Shown: positions 43,245 through 52,129 of the stretch, in pieces
How the letters are laid out: every line of letters starts with the position of its first letter
Position numbering within the stretch: the first letter of the stretch is position 1
NCBI RefSeq assembly: GCF_000741295.1
Contig: NZ_JGZG01000008.1
Location: forward strand, 63,005 to 127,004
DNA from: Bifidobacterium pseudolongum subsp. globosum
GTDB taxonomy: Bacteria; Actinomycetota; Actinomycetes; Actinomycetales; Bifidobacteriaceae
DNA: 64,000 bases
Direction of reading: 5' to 3'
Notes under the pieces: model-generated
What the model saw: only the letters and a program-made list of their open reading frames with translations
Told to the model about the DNA's origin: nothing
Databases searched by the model: none
Made by a program: the position numbers and the translations under genes

Positions 43245-45104
43245 ATGAGTCCGAAGCACATCGAAGAGTTATATGATGCCGTCATTGTAGGAGCGGGGGC
43301 CGCGGGCCTGTCCGCAGCGTTGGGACTGTACCGGAGCGATGCCATGCAGGCATTGCGCGCCCAAGGGTCGGAACCGAAGATCCTTGTGGTGTCCAAGCTG
43401 CAGCCGTTGCGCTCGCACACCGGTTCGGCCGAAGGCGGCATCGCCGCCAGTCTGGGCAATGTGGAACCGGACAACTGGCATTGGCATTACTTTGACACCG
43501 TCAAAGGCGGCGATTGGCTTGTGGACCAGGATGCCGCCCGCGTGCTCGCCCAGGAGGCGCCGCAGACGGTGATCAACCTCGAACGCTCCGGTGTGGCGTT
43601 CTCACGCACCAAGGACGGGCTCATCGCCCAGCGCCGTTTCGGTGGCCACACCAGGGAATTCGGCCAGGAACCGGTCAAGAGGGCCGCCTACTCCGCGGAC
43701 CGCATCGGCCACCAGATCCTGCACACCCTCTGGCAGCAATGTGCGGCATACGGGGTGCAGTTCGCCGAGGAATGGTATGTGAGCGACCTCGTGCTCGATG
43801 AGACCTGCAGCCGTGTGGCCGGCATCGTGGCCTACGACACCCATGCCGGCACCACGCACGCCATCGCCGCCACGCATGTCATCATGGCCACCGGCGGCGC
43901 AGGCCGCCTGTTCCACACCACCTCCAACTCATACGACCTGACCGGGGACGGCATGGCGCTTGCCCTGCAGGCGGGGCTGCAACTCGAAGACATCGAGTTC
44001 ATGCAGTTCCACCCCACCGGACTGGCGCACACCGGCATCCTGCTCTCCGAAGCCTCACGTGCCGAAGGCGGTGTGCTGCGCAACGCCGACGGCGAGGCGT
44101 TCATGGCGCGGTATGCACCAGAGCACAAGGACCTTGCCGCGCGAGATGTGGTCAGCCGCGCCATGCGCGCTGAAATCGAAGCAGGCCGTGGTGTTGCCGA
44201 CCCCAAGGACCCGCTGGGTCCCAAGGATTGCCTATGGCTCGACCTGACCGGGCTCGACGCGCAGCATATGCGCGCCGTGCTGCCGCAGGTCGTGCAGACC
44301 GTGGAGGACTACGCGGGGCTCGACCCCAGCCGTGACTATATTCCTGTCAAACCCACCGCCCACTACACGATGGGCGGCATCCCCACGACGCTCAACGGCC
44401 AGGTCTACACGTGGTCCGATGACGAGCGCCATATCGTCGACGGCCTGTATGCGGCCGGCGAATGCGCCTGCGTCAGCGTGCACGGCGCCAACCGCCTCGG
44501 CGGCAATTCGCTGCTCGACGCCTGCCTGTTCGGCACCCGCGCCGGCGCGATGGTGGCGCTGCGCCTGCTGGACCGGCCCGCCGCCGCATCTGACGTGGAC
44601 CCCGCGCTGGCCGAGGCGCTCGATGCCGCGCAGGCGTGCCGAGACGCGCAGATCACCGACATGCTCGCCACGACTCCCCCCGACGACGTCGAAACAAGCG
44701 AGCAGCCCACCGACAACGCCTACCAGCTCATGGCCGATCTGGGTTCGGTGATGGAGGCCGGTGTGGCTGTGACGTGCGACGACGCGTCCATCACGCAGGC
44801 GCTGCACCGTCTGGAAGCGGATCTGGAGCCGCGCGCGCACGCATTGCGCACACACAGCGACGCACGCACGTTCAACCAGGAGATCACCGCGATCTGGGAG
44901 GCGCGCCATCTCGTCGAACTGGCCCGCACCATGCTCGCGGCCACCAGCGCCCGCCATGAATCGCGCGGGTCGCTCTACCGCACCGATTTCCCGCAGCGCG
45001 ACGACACCGGGTTCTTGGCACATTCGATGACCGCCGCCGGGCAGACGCCACTGTGGCAGCCGGTGCACATCGTCAACATCGAACCGGGCACGCGCGCCTA
45101 CTGA
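43245..45104 (+). CDS. sdhA: succinate dehydrogenase/fumarate reductase flavoprotein subunit
   Basis: A 619-residue flavoprotein. FAD fold AVIVGAGAAGLSAALGL at residues 9-25; the histidyl-FAD segment LRSHTGSAEGGIAASLGN near 60; dicarboxylate-site motifs FMQFHPTGLAHTGILLSEASRAEGG and ARDVVSRAM with the catalytic Arg; HYTMGGIPTT and the C-terminal GECACVSVHGANRLGGNSLLD. It catalyses succinate/fumarate interconversion. L-aspartate oxidase is related, but the partner Fe-S gene and length favour SdhA/FrdA. The operon continues with sdhB, but no membrane-anchor gene is present. Confidence 0.88.
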   Translation: MSPKHIEELYDAVIVGAGAAGLSAALGLYRSDAMQALRAQGSEPKILVVSKLQPLRSHTGSAEGGIAASLGNVEPDNWHWHYFDTVKGGDWLVDQDAARVLAQEAPQTVINLERSGVAFSRTKDGLIAQRRFGGHTREFGQEPVKRAAYSADRIGHQILHTLWQQCAAYGVQFAEEWYVSDLVLDETCSRVAGIVAYDTHAGTTHAIAATHVIMATGGAGRLFHTTSNSYDLTGDGMALALQAGLQLEDIEFMQFHPTGLAHTGILLSEASRAEGGVLRNADGEAFMARYAPEHKDLAARDVVSRAMRAEIEAGRGVADPKDPLGPKDCLWLDLTGLDAQHMRAVLPQVVQTVEDYAGLDPSRDYIPVKPTAHYTMGGIPTTLNGQVYTWSDDERHIVDGLYAAGECACVSVHGANRLGGNSLLDACLFGTRAGAMVALRLLDRPAAASDVDPALAEALDAAQACRDAQITDMLATTPPDDVETSEQPTDNAYQLMADLGSVMEAGVAVTCDDASITQALHRLEADLEPRAHALRTHSDARTFNQEITAIWEARHLVELARTMLAATSARHESRGSLYRTDFPQRDDTGFLAHSMTAAGQTPLWQPVHIVNIEPGTRAY

Positions 45105-45131
45105 CGCCCTGATCACGACCACACATACCAC

Positions 45132-45174
45132 CCCCACCACGTGCACCGCATGTGGCACACTGGTGAGGGTTTTT
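45132..45174 (+). terminator. terminator-like hairpin with U tract between sdhA and sdhB
   Basis: CCC and CACCA pair with TGGTG and GGG, plus an inner GTG/CAC, giving about 11 bp with bulges, followed directly by TTTTT at 45170-45174. It could attenuate sdhB relative to sdhA. Confidence 0.4.
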
Positions 45175-45188
45175 CCGGAAAGGCGACT

Positions 45189-46139
45189 ATGCATCACGAC
45201 GATTCGCGCAGCGAGACGGTGACCCTGCGCATCCATCGGTTCGCGCCACGCCCACAACGTGACCGCGACCGTGCGCGCGGCGGCAGCCCCTTCGCGCGCA
45301 AAAGCTCACCATTCGGCGATTCCGGCTCACGCTCCGCACGCCGTGCGCGCGGCAAGCAGTGGGTGCAGGACTACCAGCTGGAAGTGCGCCCCGACGACAC
45401 ACTGCTCGACTGCCTGCTCACCATCAAACGCGAAGTCGATCCGACGCTCGCATTCCGGTATTCGTGCGGGCACGGCATGTGCGGATCGGACGCCGTGGCG
45501 GTCAATGGCACGCCGACGCTCCTGTGCAAGGCGAAAGTGCGTGACTGGATCCAACAGCTGCCCGGAGCCACGCACGACGACGAAGGCTTCCGCCGCACCG
45601 GCGACGTCGATGACGATGCACAGCCCGGCACCCAGACAACCCCCGTCGATGCACCGTCCGACGGCACGATCGAACTGGCGCCGTTGCCCGGTTTCCCCGT
45701 GCAACGCGACCTCATCGCCGATATCGACTCAATGCTCGAACAGATCACCAGGCTCAAGCCCTATCTGATCGCGGACGGCGCGCTCGCCACCACGGTCGAC
45801 GGCAAGGTCGACGTGTTCGAATACCTGCAGAAGCCCGAACAACTCGCGCAATACGAGATGCTCACCACATGCATCACCTGTGGCGTCTGTGAAGGCGCCT
45901 GCCCGGTCTATGCAGGCGGCGAAGCGTTCATCGGCCCCGCTGCGCTCATCAACCAGGCCCGGTTCGTCAACGATTCGCGCGACATGGCCACCGCCCAACG
46001 CCTCGAGGCGATTGACTCCGCGGACGGCATTCAGGCCTGCCAGTCGGTGCGCGCCTGTTCACGTGAATGCCCCGTCGGCATCGATGTGGGTGAAGAGATC
46101 TGGCAGCTCATCGCCAAGGTCAAGGAACGCGAGGTGTGA
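45189..46139 (+). CDS. sdhB: succinate dehydrogenase/fumarate reductase iron-sulfur subunit
   Basis: A 316-residue Fe-S protein. The plant-ferredoxin [2Fe-2S] motif RYSCGHGMCGSDAVAVNG with a later Cys in PTLLCKA is near residue 95. Two further cluster motifs are CITCGVCEGACPV near 230 and CQSVRACSRECPVG near 283. The first 55 residues are a basic, Arg-rich extension absent from most SdhB proteins. A loop of about 30 acidic residues lies between the clusters. GGAAAGG precedes ATG 45189. It transfers electrons from SdhA, but the usual quinone-binding anchor subunits are not encoded nearby. Confidence 0.9.
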   Translation: MHHDDSRSETVTLRIHRFAPRPQRDRDRARGGSPFARKSSPFGDSGSRSARRARGKQWVQDYQLEVRPDDTLLDCLLTIKREVDPTLAFRYSCGHGMCGSDAVAVNGTPTLLCKAKVRDWIQQLPGATHDDEGFRRTGDVDDDAQPGTQTTPVDAPSDGTIELAPLPGFPVQRDLIADIDSMLEQITRLKPYLIADGALATTVDGKVDVFEYLQKPEQLAQYEMLTTCITCGVCEGACPVYAGGEAFIGPAALINQARFVNDSRDMATAQRLEAIDSADGIQACQSVRACSRECPVGIDVGEEIWQLIAKVKEREV

Positions 46140-46144
46140 GCTTC

Positions 46145-46816
46145 ATGGACAAACGCAGCTATATCAACCATGCCAAGGCGTGGGAGTGCATCGAGGACCA
46201 TGAGGCCGCTCGCGAGACACCATTCGTGCGCCATGCCCGCACGTTGGCGCAGCAGGCGCAGCTGCCCGCATGCTCCGCGGCGGTGGGCGGCCTGCTCAAC
46301 ACCTACGAGACGCTCACACACGCGTCGTCGGTCATCGTGATCGGCACCGGTTCGCTCGTCGAAACGGCCCAGCTCGTCGAAGGCCTGCACGGTGAAGGCA
46401 AGCTTACGGCGGTGGATTCCTCGGTGCAGGGCGGCGCGCAGGTGCGCATGCTGCTCAAGTCGATGGAAGACGACACGCGCACCACGCTGCGCATGGTCAG
46501 CGCGCAGCCAGGCGTGTATTTGCAGCGCCTCAACGGCGCAGACTACGACCTGATTGTGGTGTGCGGCGATGCCTCGAACTATGAGCCGGCCTATGAGCAG
46601 GCGCCGCGGCTGCTCAAGCATGGCGGCACCATCGTCTTCACCGATGCGCTCGCCATGGCCTCACCCCATGCCAAAGGCGGCCTGACCAACCCGGCGGACC
46701 GCAGTCCGAAGGCCATGATGATGCGCGGCCTGCTCGACCGCATCGAAGACGACGAACGGTTCGTCACCGCGCTGACCCCAGCCGGCACTGGCCTGCTGAT
46801 CGCCGGCTACCGCTGA
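46145..46816 (+). CDS. O-methyltransferase-like protein (YrrM/CCoAOMT type)
   Basis: A 223-residue protein with a Rossmann-like methyltransferase fold resembling the caffeoyl-CoA O-methyltransferase group. SAM-site motif I is degenerate, VIVIGTGSLVETAQLVEGL near residue 62; LTAVDSS gives the acidic ribose-binding position, and YDLIVVCGDASNYEPAYEQAPRLLKHGGTIVFTDAL includes motifs IV-V. The GxGxG is reduced to GTGSL, so activity is uncertain. ATG 46145 has GAGGTG upstream; a GTG at 46136 overlaps the sdhB stop. Its 3' end overlaps the convergent LOG gene by 10 bp. Confidence 0.7.
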   Translation: MDKRSYINHAKAWECIEDHEAARETPFVRHARTLAQQAQLPACSAAVGGLLNTYETLTHASSVIVIGTGSLVETAQLVEGLHGEGKLTAVDSSVQGGAQVRMLLKSMEDDTRTTLRMVSAQPGVYLQRLNGADYDLIVVCGDASNYEPAYEQAPRLLKHGGTIVFTDALAMASPHAKGGLTNPADRSPKAMMMRGLLDRIEDDERFVTALTPAGTGLLIAGYR

Positions 46817-47583
46817 CGGATCAACCCGCTCAACGCCACATCCACAGCCTCGTCCGCATCATCGGTGATCGTGACGAGGCTTGGGTCGAGTGGTGAAATC
46901 ATGGCGCGCTGCGCGAGTGTGCCATTGACCCAATCGAACAGGCCTTGCCAATACGAACTGTCGTACAGCGCGATCGGAATGGTGGCCGCCTTGTGCGTCT
47001 GCACGAGTGTGAGCAGCTCGAAGGTCTCATCGAGTGTGCCGAAGCCGCCCGGGCAGACGATGACGCCCGACGAGTACTTCACGAACATCGTCTTGCGCAC
47101 AAAGAAATACCGGAACGTCATGCCCAGATTGACCCATTCGTTGATCCCCTGCTCATGGGGCAGCTCAATGCCGAGGCCAGCGGATTTGCCGCCTTCGATC
47201 GAGGCTCCCTTGTTCGCCGCCTCCATGATGCCCGGCCCGCCGCCGGTGATGACGGCCACGTTGCGCCGCGCGATCTGCGCGCCCATGTATTGCGCCGCCT
47301 GATAGACCGGGTCGGCGGGATCGGCGCGCGCCGACCCGAAGATGCTGACGGCGGGGCCCAGCTCCGCAAGCGAGCCGAACCCATCCACAAACTCCGCCTG
47401 GATGCGCAGCACACGCCATGGGTCGCGGTGGAGCCAATCGATGGATTCATCCGTCTTGAGCAGGCGTTCGGTGGTGCTTTCCTCGGGGATCATCTGCCCG
47501 CGGAGCAGCACCGGACCTTGCCGGTAGGTCTCGCCGAGCGGCGAGCGTTCGTCGTCAGGATGGTTGGTGTGCGGAGTGTTCAT
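46807..47583 (-). CDS. TIGR00730 family LOG-type Rossmann protein
   Basis: A 258-residue member of the LOG/lysine decarboxylase-like family. The signature motifs are GGGPGIMEAANKGA near residue 115 and PGGFGTLDETFE near 175. Homologues hydrolyse cytokinin riboside 5'-monophosphate or AMP-like nucleotides to the base and ribose 5-phosphate. No lysine decarboxylase function should be assumed. GAAAGGG precedes ATG 47583. Its start lies inside the end of nhaA on the same strand (29-bp overlap), so translation may be coupled. Confidence 0.88.
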   Translation of the reverse strand: MNTPHTNHPDDERSPLGETYRQGPVLLRGQMIPEESTTERLLKTDESIDWLHRDPWRVLRIQAEFVDGFGSLAELGPAVSIFGSARADPADPVYQAAQYMGAQIARRNVAVITGGGPGIMEAANKGASIEGGKSAGLGIELPHEQGINEWVNLGMTFRYFFVRKTMFVKYSSGVIVCPGGFGTLDETFELLTLVQTHKAATIPIALYDSSYWQGLFDWVNGTLAQRAMISPLDPSLVTITDDADEAVDVALSGLIRQR

Positions 47584-48946
47584 GTGTGCCCTTTCCAATG
47601 CGTTGGCTGAGCACAACAGTACCATCGGGCAACGTGGTCACGCTTTCGTCCCCCGGCTCGTCCGCGCTTGCCGGGGCCGCCGGCTCATTCGCCGTGGCGA
47701 GTTCGAAGCGTTTGGATTGCCGGCTCAGCAGCACACCGGAGATCGCCGCGGCGATCAGCGAGGCGCTGAGCACGCCGAACCGTGCTTCAGCCGAAAGCTC
47801 AGCGTTGGCGTAGGCAAGCGACGCGATGAGGAACGAGACGGTGAAGCCGATGCCACACGCCACGGCCGCCGGAAACATGTCGCGCACACGCAGCCCCTTG
47901 GGCATCTTGAGCGAACCGAGGTGCGTCGACACCCATGCCACGATCATGATGCCCAACGGCTTGCCGACGACGAGCGCCACGATGATGGCGATGACGACCG
48001 GCGAGACGAGCAGCATCGGCGTAATCGCATCGAAATGCACGCCGGTGGCGAAGAACGCGAAGATCGGCAGGGCGAGCAGCGCGGAGAACGGCTGCAGCTT
48101 GTCGGCGTAGCGTTCGGCGCGCGGCGAGCGCTCGCCGAACATCGAGCGTGCCGGCGTGAGCAGGCCGACGAGCACGCCGGCGAGCGTGGGGTGCACGCCC
48201 GCCTCGTACATCATGACCCATGCGAGGATGCCGATGACCGCCACACCGAACCATGGCACTTTGCGCATGCGCACGAGGAAATACCACGCGGCCGCGCAGA
48301 TCGCGATGCCCACGAACCAATACCAGGAGTTGAGCGACGAGAAGAACACGGCGATGAGGATGATGGCCAGCAGGTCGTCCACCGTGGCAAGTGTCATCAG
48401 GAACGCGCGGATCGAGCCGGGCAGCGCCTTGGCGAACAGAGCGAGCACCGCGAGTGAGAACGCGATGTCGGTCGCCGTGGGAATCGCCCAGCCATGCGCG
48501 GTCTCACCGAACGGGAAGAGCGACCCGTTCGCGATGAGCAGACTGCCCGGGTCTCCTGCGCCCCACTGGGAAAACACCGCGATGACGCCGATGAACAGGA
48601 TCGGCGGCACGATCATGCCGCCCACCGCGCACAGCATCGGCACAGCCGCTGCGCGAATGTTCGACAGTGAGCCAGTGGTGAGCTCCTGACGCAGTTCAAG
48701 ACCGACGGTCAGGAAGAAGATGGTGAGCAGGCCGTCCTGCGCCCAATGACCCAGACCCATGTCGATGTTCGTGCCGGGAATGCCCACATGCCAGTGCGAC
48801 AGGTGTTCGAACCCCGCGGCAGTGGCCGGGATGTTGGCGAGGACAAGCCCGGCGAGCGCGAATCCGAGCATGATGAGACCCGAAATACGGTCCGAAGCCG
48901 CGATCCTGCGTATGGTGGCCCATGCGCCATGCCTGCCTGTACTCAT
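47555..48946 (-). CDS. nhaA: Na+/H+ antiporter NhaA
   Basis: A 463-residue antiporter with about 12 membrane helices. The ion-binding residues are in PTATDIAFSLAVL (Asp equivalent to 133) and LATVDDLLAIILIAVFF (the Asp-Asp pair, 163-164). FFLTVGLELRQELTTGSL and VGKPLGIMIVAW are conserved. The last 50 residues are a hydrophilic tail (EPAAPASADEPGDESV), longer than in E. coli NhaA. GGGAGG lies 5 nt before ATG 48946. It exports Na+ in exchange for protons and contributes to pH and salt homeostasis. Confidence 0.94.
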   Translation of the reverse strand: MSTGRHGAWATIRRIAASDRISGLIMLGFALAGLVLANIPATAAGFEHLSHWHVGIPGTNIDMGLGHWAQDGLLTIFFLTVGLELRQELTTGSLSNIRAAAVPMLCAVGGMIVPPILFIGVIAVFSQWGAGDPGSLLIANGSLFPFGETAHGWAIPTATDIAFSLAVLALFAKALPGSIRAFLMTLATVDDLLAIILIAVFFSSLNSWYWFVGIAICAAAWYFLVRMRKVPWFGVAVIGILAWVMMYEAGVHPTLAGVLVGLLTPARSMFGERSPRAERYADKLQPFSALLALPIFAFFATGVHFDAITPMLLVSPVVIAIIVALVVGKPLGIMIVAWVSTHLGSLKMPKGLRVRDMFPAAVACGIGFTVSFLIASLAYANAELSAEARFGVLSASLIAAAISGVLLSRQSKRFELATANEPAAPASADEPGDESVTTLPDGTVVLSQRIGKGTHEHSAHQPS

Positions 48947-49059
48947 TGTGCCTCCCGAATCCGGACCATCCCGGCCGCCTGTGCTGTATGTCAAAAACCA
49001 TTCCATTATGCCGCAATCGGCACCCAGATGCACGGGCGCGCAGCATTATGCACAGGTTC

Positions 49060-50244
49060 TTAACGATTGGCGAGTGCGGCGTGCATCCGTTCCAGCACAT
49101 CGGCGAGCATCGATGGCGGGCATGCCAGATTGACACGTTCGAAGCCTTCGCCTTCCACACCGAACAGCGCGCCCTCGTCGAAATACACGCGGGCTTTGGT
49201 GCGCATGAAGTCCCGCAACTCATCGGCGCCCGTGAAGCCCAGCCCACGGCAGTCGAGCCATGCGAGATAGGTGCCTTCGGGCTCGACGAGCGCGATGCCG
49301 TTATGCGCGGTGGCGAACGCCCGCACGGTGGCGAGGTTGGCGGCGACCACGTCGAGCAGTTCGTCGAACCAGCCTTCTGCTTCGTTGTATGCCGCGATGC
49401 ACGCGACGAGCCCGAAGTGGCTGACCGTCATGCCACCGATGTTCTCGGCGGCCACGTCGAAACGCGTTTTGAGCTCCGGATCACGGATGATGGTGTTCGA
49501 GCACAGCAGACCGGCCAGGTTGAATGTTTTCGTTGGCGCGGTGAATTCGATGCACTGGCGTGCGATATCATCGCCCAGCTCCCCCATCATCGTCACCGGA
49601 TGCTCGGGCCACGAGAAGTCCGCGTGAATCTCGTCGATGAGCAGCAACACGCCGTATGTACGGCACAATGTGGCGATACGGCGCAGTTCGCCGGCTGTCC
49701 AGACGCAGCCCACCGGGTTGTGCGGGTTGCACAGCAGCATCGTGGTGCAGCGTGGATCGGCGAGCTTCGCTTCCAGATCACCGAAATCGATCGTGTAGGT
49801 GTGGGTCGCTTCGTCGTAGGCAAGCGCGTTGTTGAGGATCGTCAGCCCATTGTGTTGCGCGGCCGAGGTGAACGGGTAGTAGACCGGCCGTTGGATCACA
49901 ATCGCGTCGCCGGGGTGCGTGAACGCGCGCAGGGCCGTATTGACGGCGGGCATCACACCGTCGGAGAGCGTGACCCATTCCGGGCGCACCTCCATGTGGT
50001 GCCGACGCGCCATCCACCCGGCGAGGGCAGCGAAATACTCGTCGGTGGCGTAGTCATACCCGAACACGTCATGCTGGGCCGCATCCACGATCGCCTGTAC
50101 GATCTGCGGCGCCGGTTTGAACTCCATGTCGGCCACGGACATGGCAATCACGTCGTCATTGCCCTCGCCCATGTCGTCTTCGATCAGCTTCCATTTGATC
50201 GATGTGCTGTTGCGCCGTTCCACACGCGTCGTGAAGTCGTACAC
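49060..50244 (-). CDS. MalY/PatB-type cystathionine beta-lyase/aminotransferase
   Basis: A 394-residue fold-type I PLP enzyme. The N-terminus SIKWKLI and SVADMEFKPAPQIVQAI are MalY/PatB-like. Further motifs are LLCNPHNPVGCVWTAGEL, LLIDEIHADFSW and the PLP lysine in FTAPTKTFNLAGL near residue 237. Such enzymes cleave C-S bonds in cystathionine or cysteine conjugates. Start GTG at 50244 has AGGAGGG 6 nt upstream. It complements MetY in sulfur amino acid metabolism, though in a different operon. Confidence 0.88.
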   Translation of the reverse strand: MYDFTTRVERRNSTSIKWKLIEDDMGEGNDDVIAMSVADMEFKPAPQIVQAIVDAAQHDVFGYDYATDEYFAALAGWMARRHHMEVRPEWVTLSDGVMPAVNTALRAFTHPGDAIVIQRPVYYPFTSAAQHNGLTILNNALAYDEATHTYTIDFGDLEAKLADPRCTTMLLCNPHNPVGCVWTAGELRRIATLCRTYGVLLLIDEIHADFSWPEHPVTMMGELGDDIARQCIEFTAPTKTFNLAGLLCSNTIIRDPELKTRFDVAAENIGGMTVSHFGLVACIAAYNEAEGWFDELLDVVAANLATVRAFATAHNGIALVEPEGTYLAWLDCRGLGFTGADELRDFMRTKARVYFDEGALFGVEGEGFERVNLACPPSMLADVLERMHAALANR

Positions 50245-50356
50245 GACCTGCCCTCCTGACCGTCCGTCTGTGTATGCGCACGCCCCATGCGCCCGTATGC
50301 GCCTTCAGTGTAATGCGCGCGTGTGAACTCGGCGGAACGGCCCGGAAATTGGCAAA

Positions 50357-50384
50357 CCCCTTGACTGCATACGCAATCAAGGGG
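50357..50384 (-). terminator. terminator of the tRNA-Arg pair
   Basis: A 12-bp stem with one G-U pair (50357-50368 with 50373-50384) and a 4-nt loop, followed on the minus strand by TTT. It lies just after the tRNA 3' end. Confidence 0.8.
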
Positions 50385-50390
50385 TTATTG

Positions 50391-50464
50391 TGCGCGAGAC
50401 AGGATTCGAACCTGCGACCTGCTGATCCGTAGTCAGCTGCTCTAATCCACTGGGCTACTCGCGC
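50391..50464 (-). tRNA. tRNA-Arg (anticodon ACG), copy 2
   Basis: The 74-nt cloverleaf has acceptor arms GCGCGAG/CTCGCGC with discriminator A, anticodon stem GCTGA/TCAGC around loop CTACGGA (anticodon ACG), and T arm GCAGG-TTCGAAT-CCTGT. The D stem GCCC/GAGC has one C-A mismatch. CCA is not encoded. It is identical to the second gene 57 bp away. Confidence 0.95.
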
Positions 50465-50521
50465 AGCACCGCTGCCTCCGATGTGACTGACGCTATGCGC
50501 GCCTCCACTGCAACGGCTGAG

Positions 50522-50595
50522 TGCGCGAGACAGGATTCGAACCTGCGACCTGCTGATCCGTAGTCAGCTGCTCTAATCCACTGGGCTACTCGCGC
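50522..50595 (-). tRNA. tRNA-Arg (anticodon ACG), copy 1
   Basis: Identical over all 74 nt to the gene at 50391-50464, including the D-stem mismatch. It is promoter-proximal; the two probably come from one precursor. Confidence 0.95.
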
Positions 50596-50624
50596 ATGTT
50601 GCTTGTTTCAGGCAACTCGAAAAA

Positions 50625-50652
50625 GATATATCACTTTCACAGAAAACACAAA
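50625..50652 (-). promoter_or_regulatory. promoter of the tRNA-Arg pair
   Basis: On the minus strand TTTGTG (50647-50652), 16-bp spacer, TATATC (50625-50630) in an A/T-rich gap after clpX. Transcription would start about 22 nt before the first tRNA. Confidence 0.5.
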
Positions 50653-50694
50653 TCTCGGCGTGTCGTCTCCTGCTGTGCCATTCGGACCGCTCCC

Positions 50695-52026
50695 TTATTG
50701 GTTGATGCGTAAGCGGGGGCGCTGTGCCGACACATACTGCGGTTCGGCAGTGCCATCCACCGCGTTGGCGTCCACAATGACCTGCGCGATATCGCTGCGG
50801 TTGGGCAATTCGAACATCGTGGTCTCGAGAGTGCGTTCGATGATGGAACGCAGGCCGCGCGCGCCGGTGCCTTTATCGAGCGAAATCCGGGCGATGCGGT
50901 CGATCGCGTCGTCGGTGAAGACCAGATCCACGCCATCCACATCGAAGAGTTTACGGTATTGCTTGACGAGCGCATTGGCCGGTGTGGTCAGGATCTGCCG
51001 CAGCTCGTCAATCCCGAGTTCATTGAGCGCCGTGACAACCGGCAGACGGCCGATGAATTCCGGCAACAGACCGAATTCCGCCAGATCATCGGCGGTGACC
51101 ATCGCCAGCAGGTCTTTGGGGTCGTACGTCTGGGTGCGCCATGCGGCGCCGAAGCCGGTCTCATGCGCGCCGACCCTGCGTTCCACGATCTTGTCGAGGC
51201 CTACAAAGGCGCCCCCACAGATGAACAGGATGTCGCGCGTGTCAATCTCCACGCCATCAGCTTCGCCACGCTGCTTGCGTGCATTGTCCATCGGCACATG
51301 CACCGTGGTGCCCTCGAGGATCTTGAGCAGCGACTGCTGCACGCCTTCTCCGGAGACGTCGCGCGTCATGGCTGTGTTGTCCCCGCCCTTGCGCGCGATC
51401 TTGTCGATCTCGTCGATATAGACAATGCCGCGGCGCGCTCGGTCCACATCGCCGTCAGCCGCCTGAATGAGCCGACGCAACACCGTTTCCACGTCGTCGC
51501 CCACATAGCCAGCCTCGGTGAGCGTCGTGGCGTCGACGATGACAAAAGGCACCTGCATGGCCTTGGCCAGCGTCTGCGCCAGATAGGTCTTGCCGACACC
51601 GGTGGGACCGAGCAGCAGGATGTTGGATTTGGCCACCTGCACGTCTTCGAGCGGGTCGATGATCCGGCGTGCCTCCCCGGTGAGCAGCCCCGGATCCTGT
51701 GTGCCGGGGTCATGGGCGTCGAGCGTGCCGAGCCTGGTACGTTTGAAATGGTTGTAGACCGCCACGCTGAGCGTGCGTTTCGCCGCCTGCTGGCCGACCA
51801 CATAGCGGTCGAGCACCTCGTTGATCTGGGCGGGTTTGGGCAGGCGTTTGACTTCGAGCCGGGCGTCTTTCGAACGCTCCTCGGCGATGATGTCCACGCA
51901 CAGCGCCACGCATTCATCGCAAATCGCCACGCCTGCGCCGGCGATGAGCCGGCCCACTTCGTGTTCGCTTTTGCCGCAGAACGAACAGCGCTGCACGCCG
52001 TCGTTGTAGCTGACCACCCGTCCCAT
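50695..52026 (-). CDS. clpX: ATP-dependent Clp protease ATP-binding subunit ClpX
   Basis: A 443-residue AAA+ unfoldase. The N-terminal zinc-binding domain has CSFCGK and CDECVALC (Cys14, 17, 36, 39). Walker A is GPTGVGKT near 141, Walker [11 protein letters not shown] near 199; pore-loop GYVGDD, and sensor 2 [10 protein letters not shown]. It feeds tagged proteins to ClpP. It follows clpP2 by about 100 bp on the same strand, a likely operon clpP1-clpP2-clpX. AAGGA lies 12 nt before ATG 52026, a rather long spacing. Confidence 0.95.
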   Translation of the reverse strand: MGRVVSYNDGVQRCSFCGKSEHEVGRLIAGAGVAICDECVALCVDIIAEERSKDARLEVKRLPKPAQINEVLDRYVVGQQAAKRTLSVAVYNHFKRTRLGTLDAHDPGTQDPGLLTGEARRIIDPLEDVQVAKSNILLLGPTGVGKTYLAQTLAKAMQVPFVIVDATTLTEAGYVGDDVETVLRRLIQAADGDVDRARRGIVYIDEIDKIARKGGDNTAMTRDVSGEGVQQSLLKILEGTTVHVPMDNARKQRGEADGVEIDTRDILFICGGAFVGLDKIVERRVGAHETGFGAAWRTQTYDPKDLLAMVTADDLAEFGLLPEFIGRLPVVTALNELGIDELRQILTTPANALVKQYRKLFDVDGVDLVFTDDAIDRIARISLDKGTGARGLRSIIERTLETTMFELPNRSDIAQVIVDANAVDGTAEPQYVSAQRPRLRINQ

Positions 52027-52129
52027 TGGTCACGCCGTCCTTCCCGTGGGCCCCTGATGTGCCGCGCGCCGGCGGCCACGCAGGCGCGCGGCGCGCGGCA
52101 CATCACGATGCCATGCGCATGGTTTTGCG

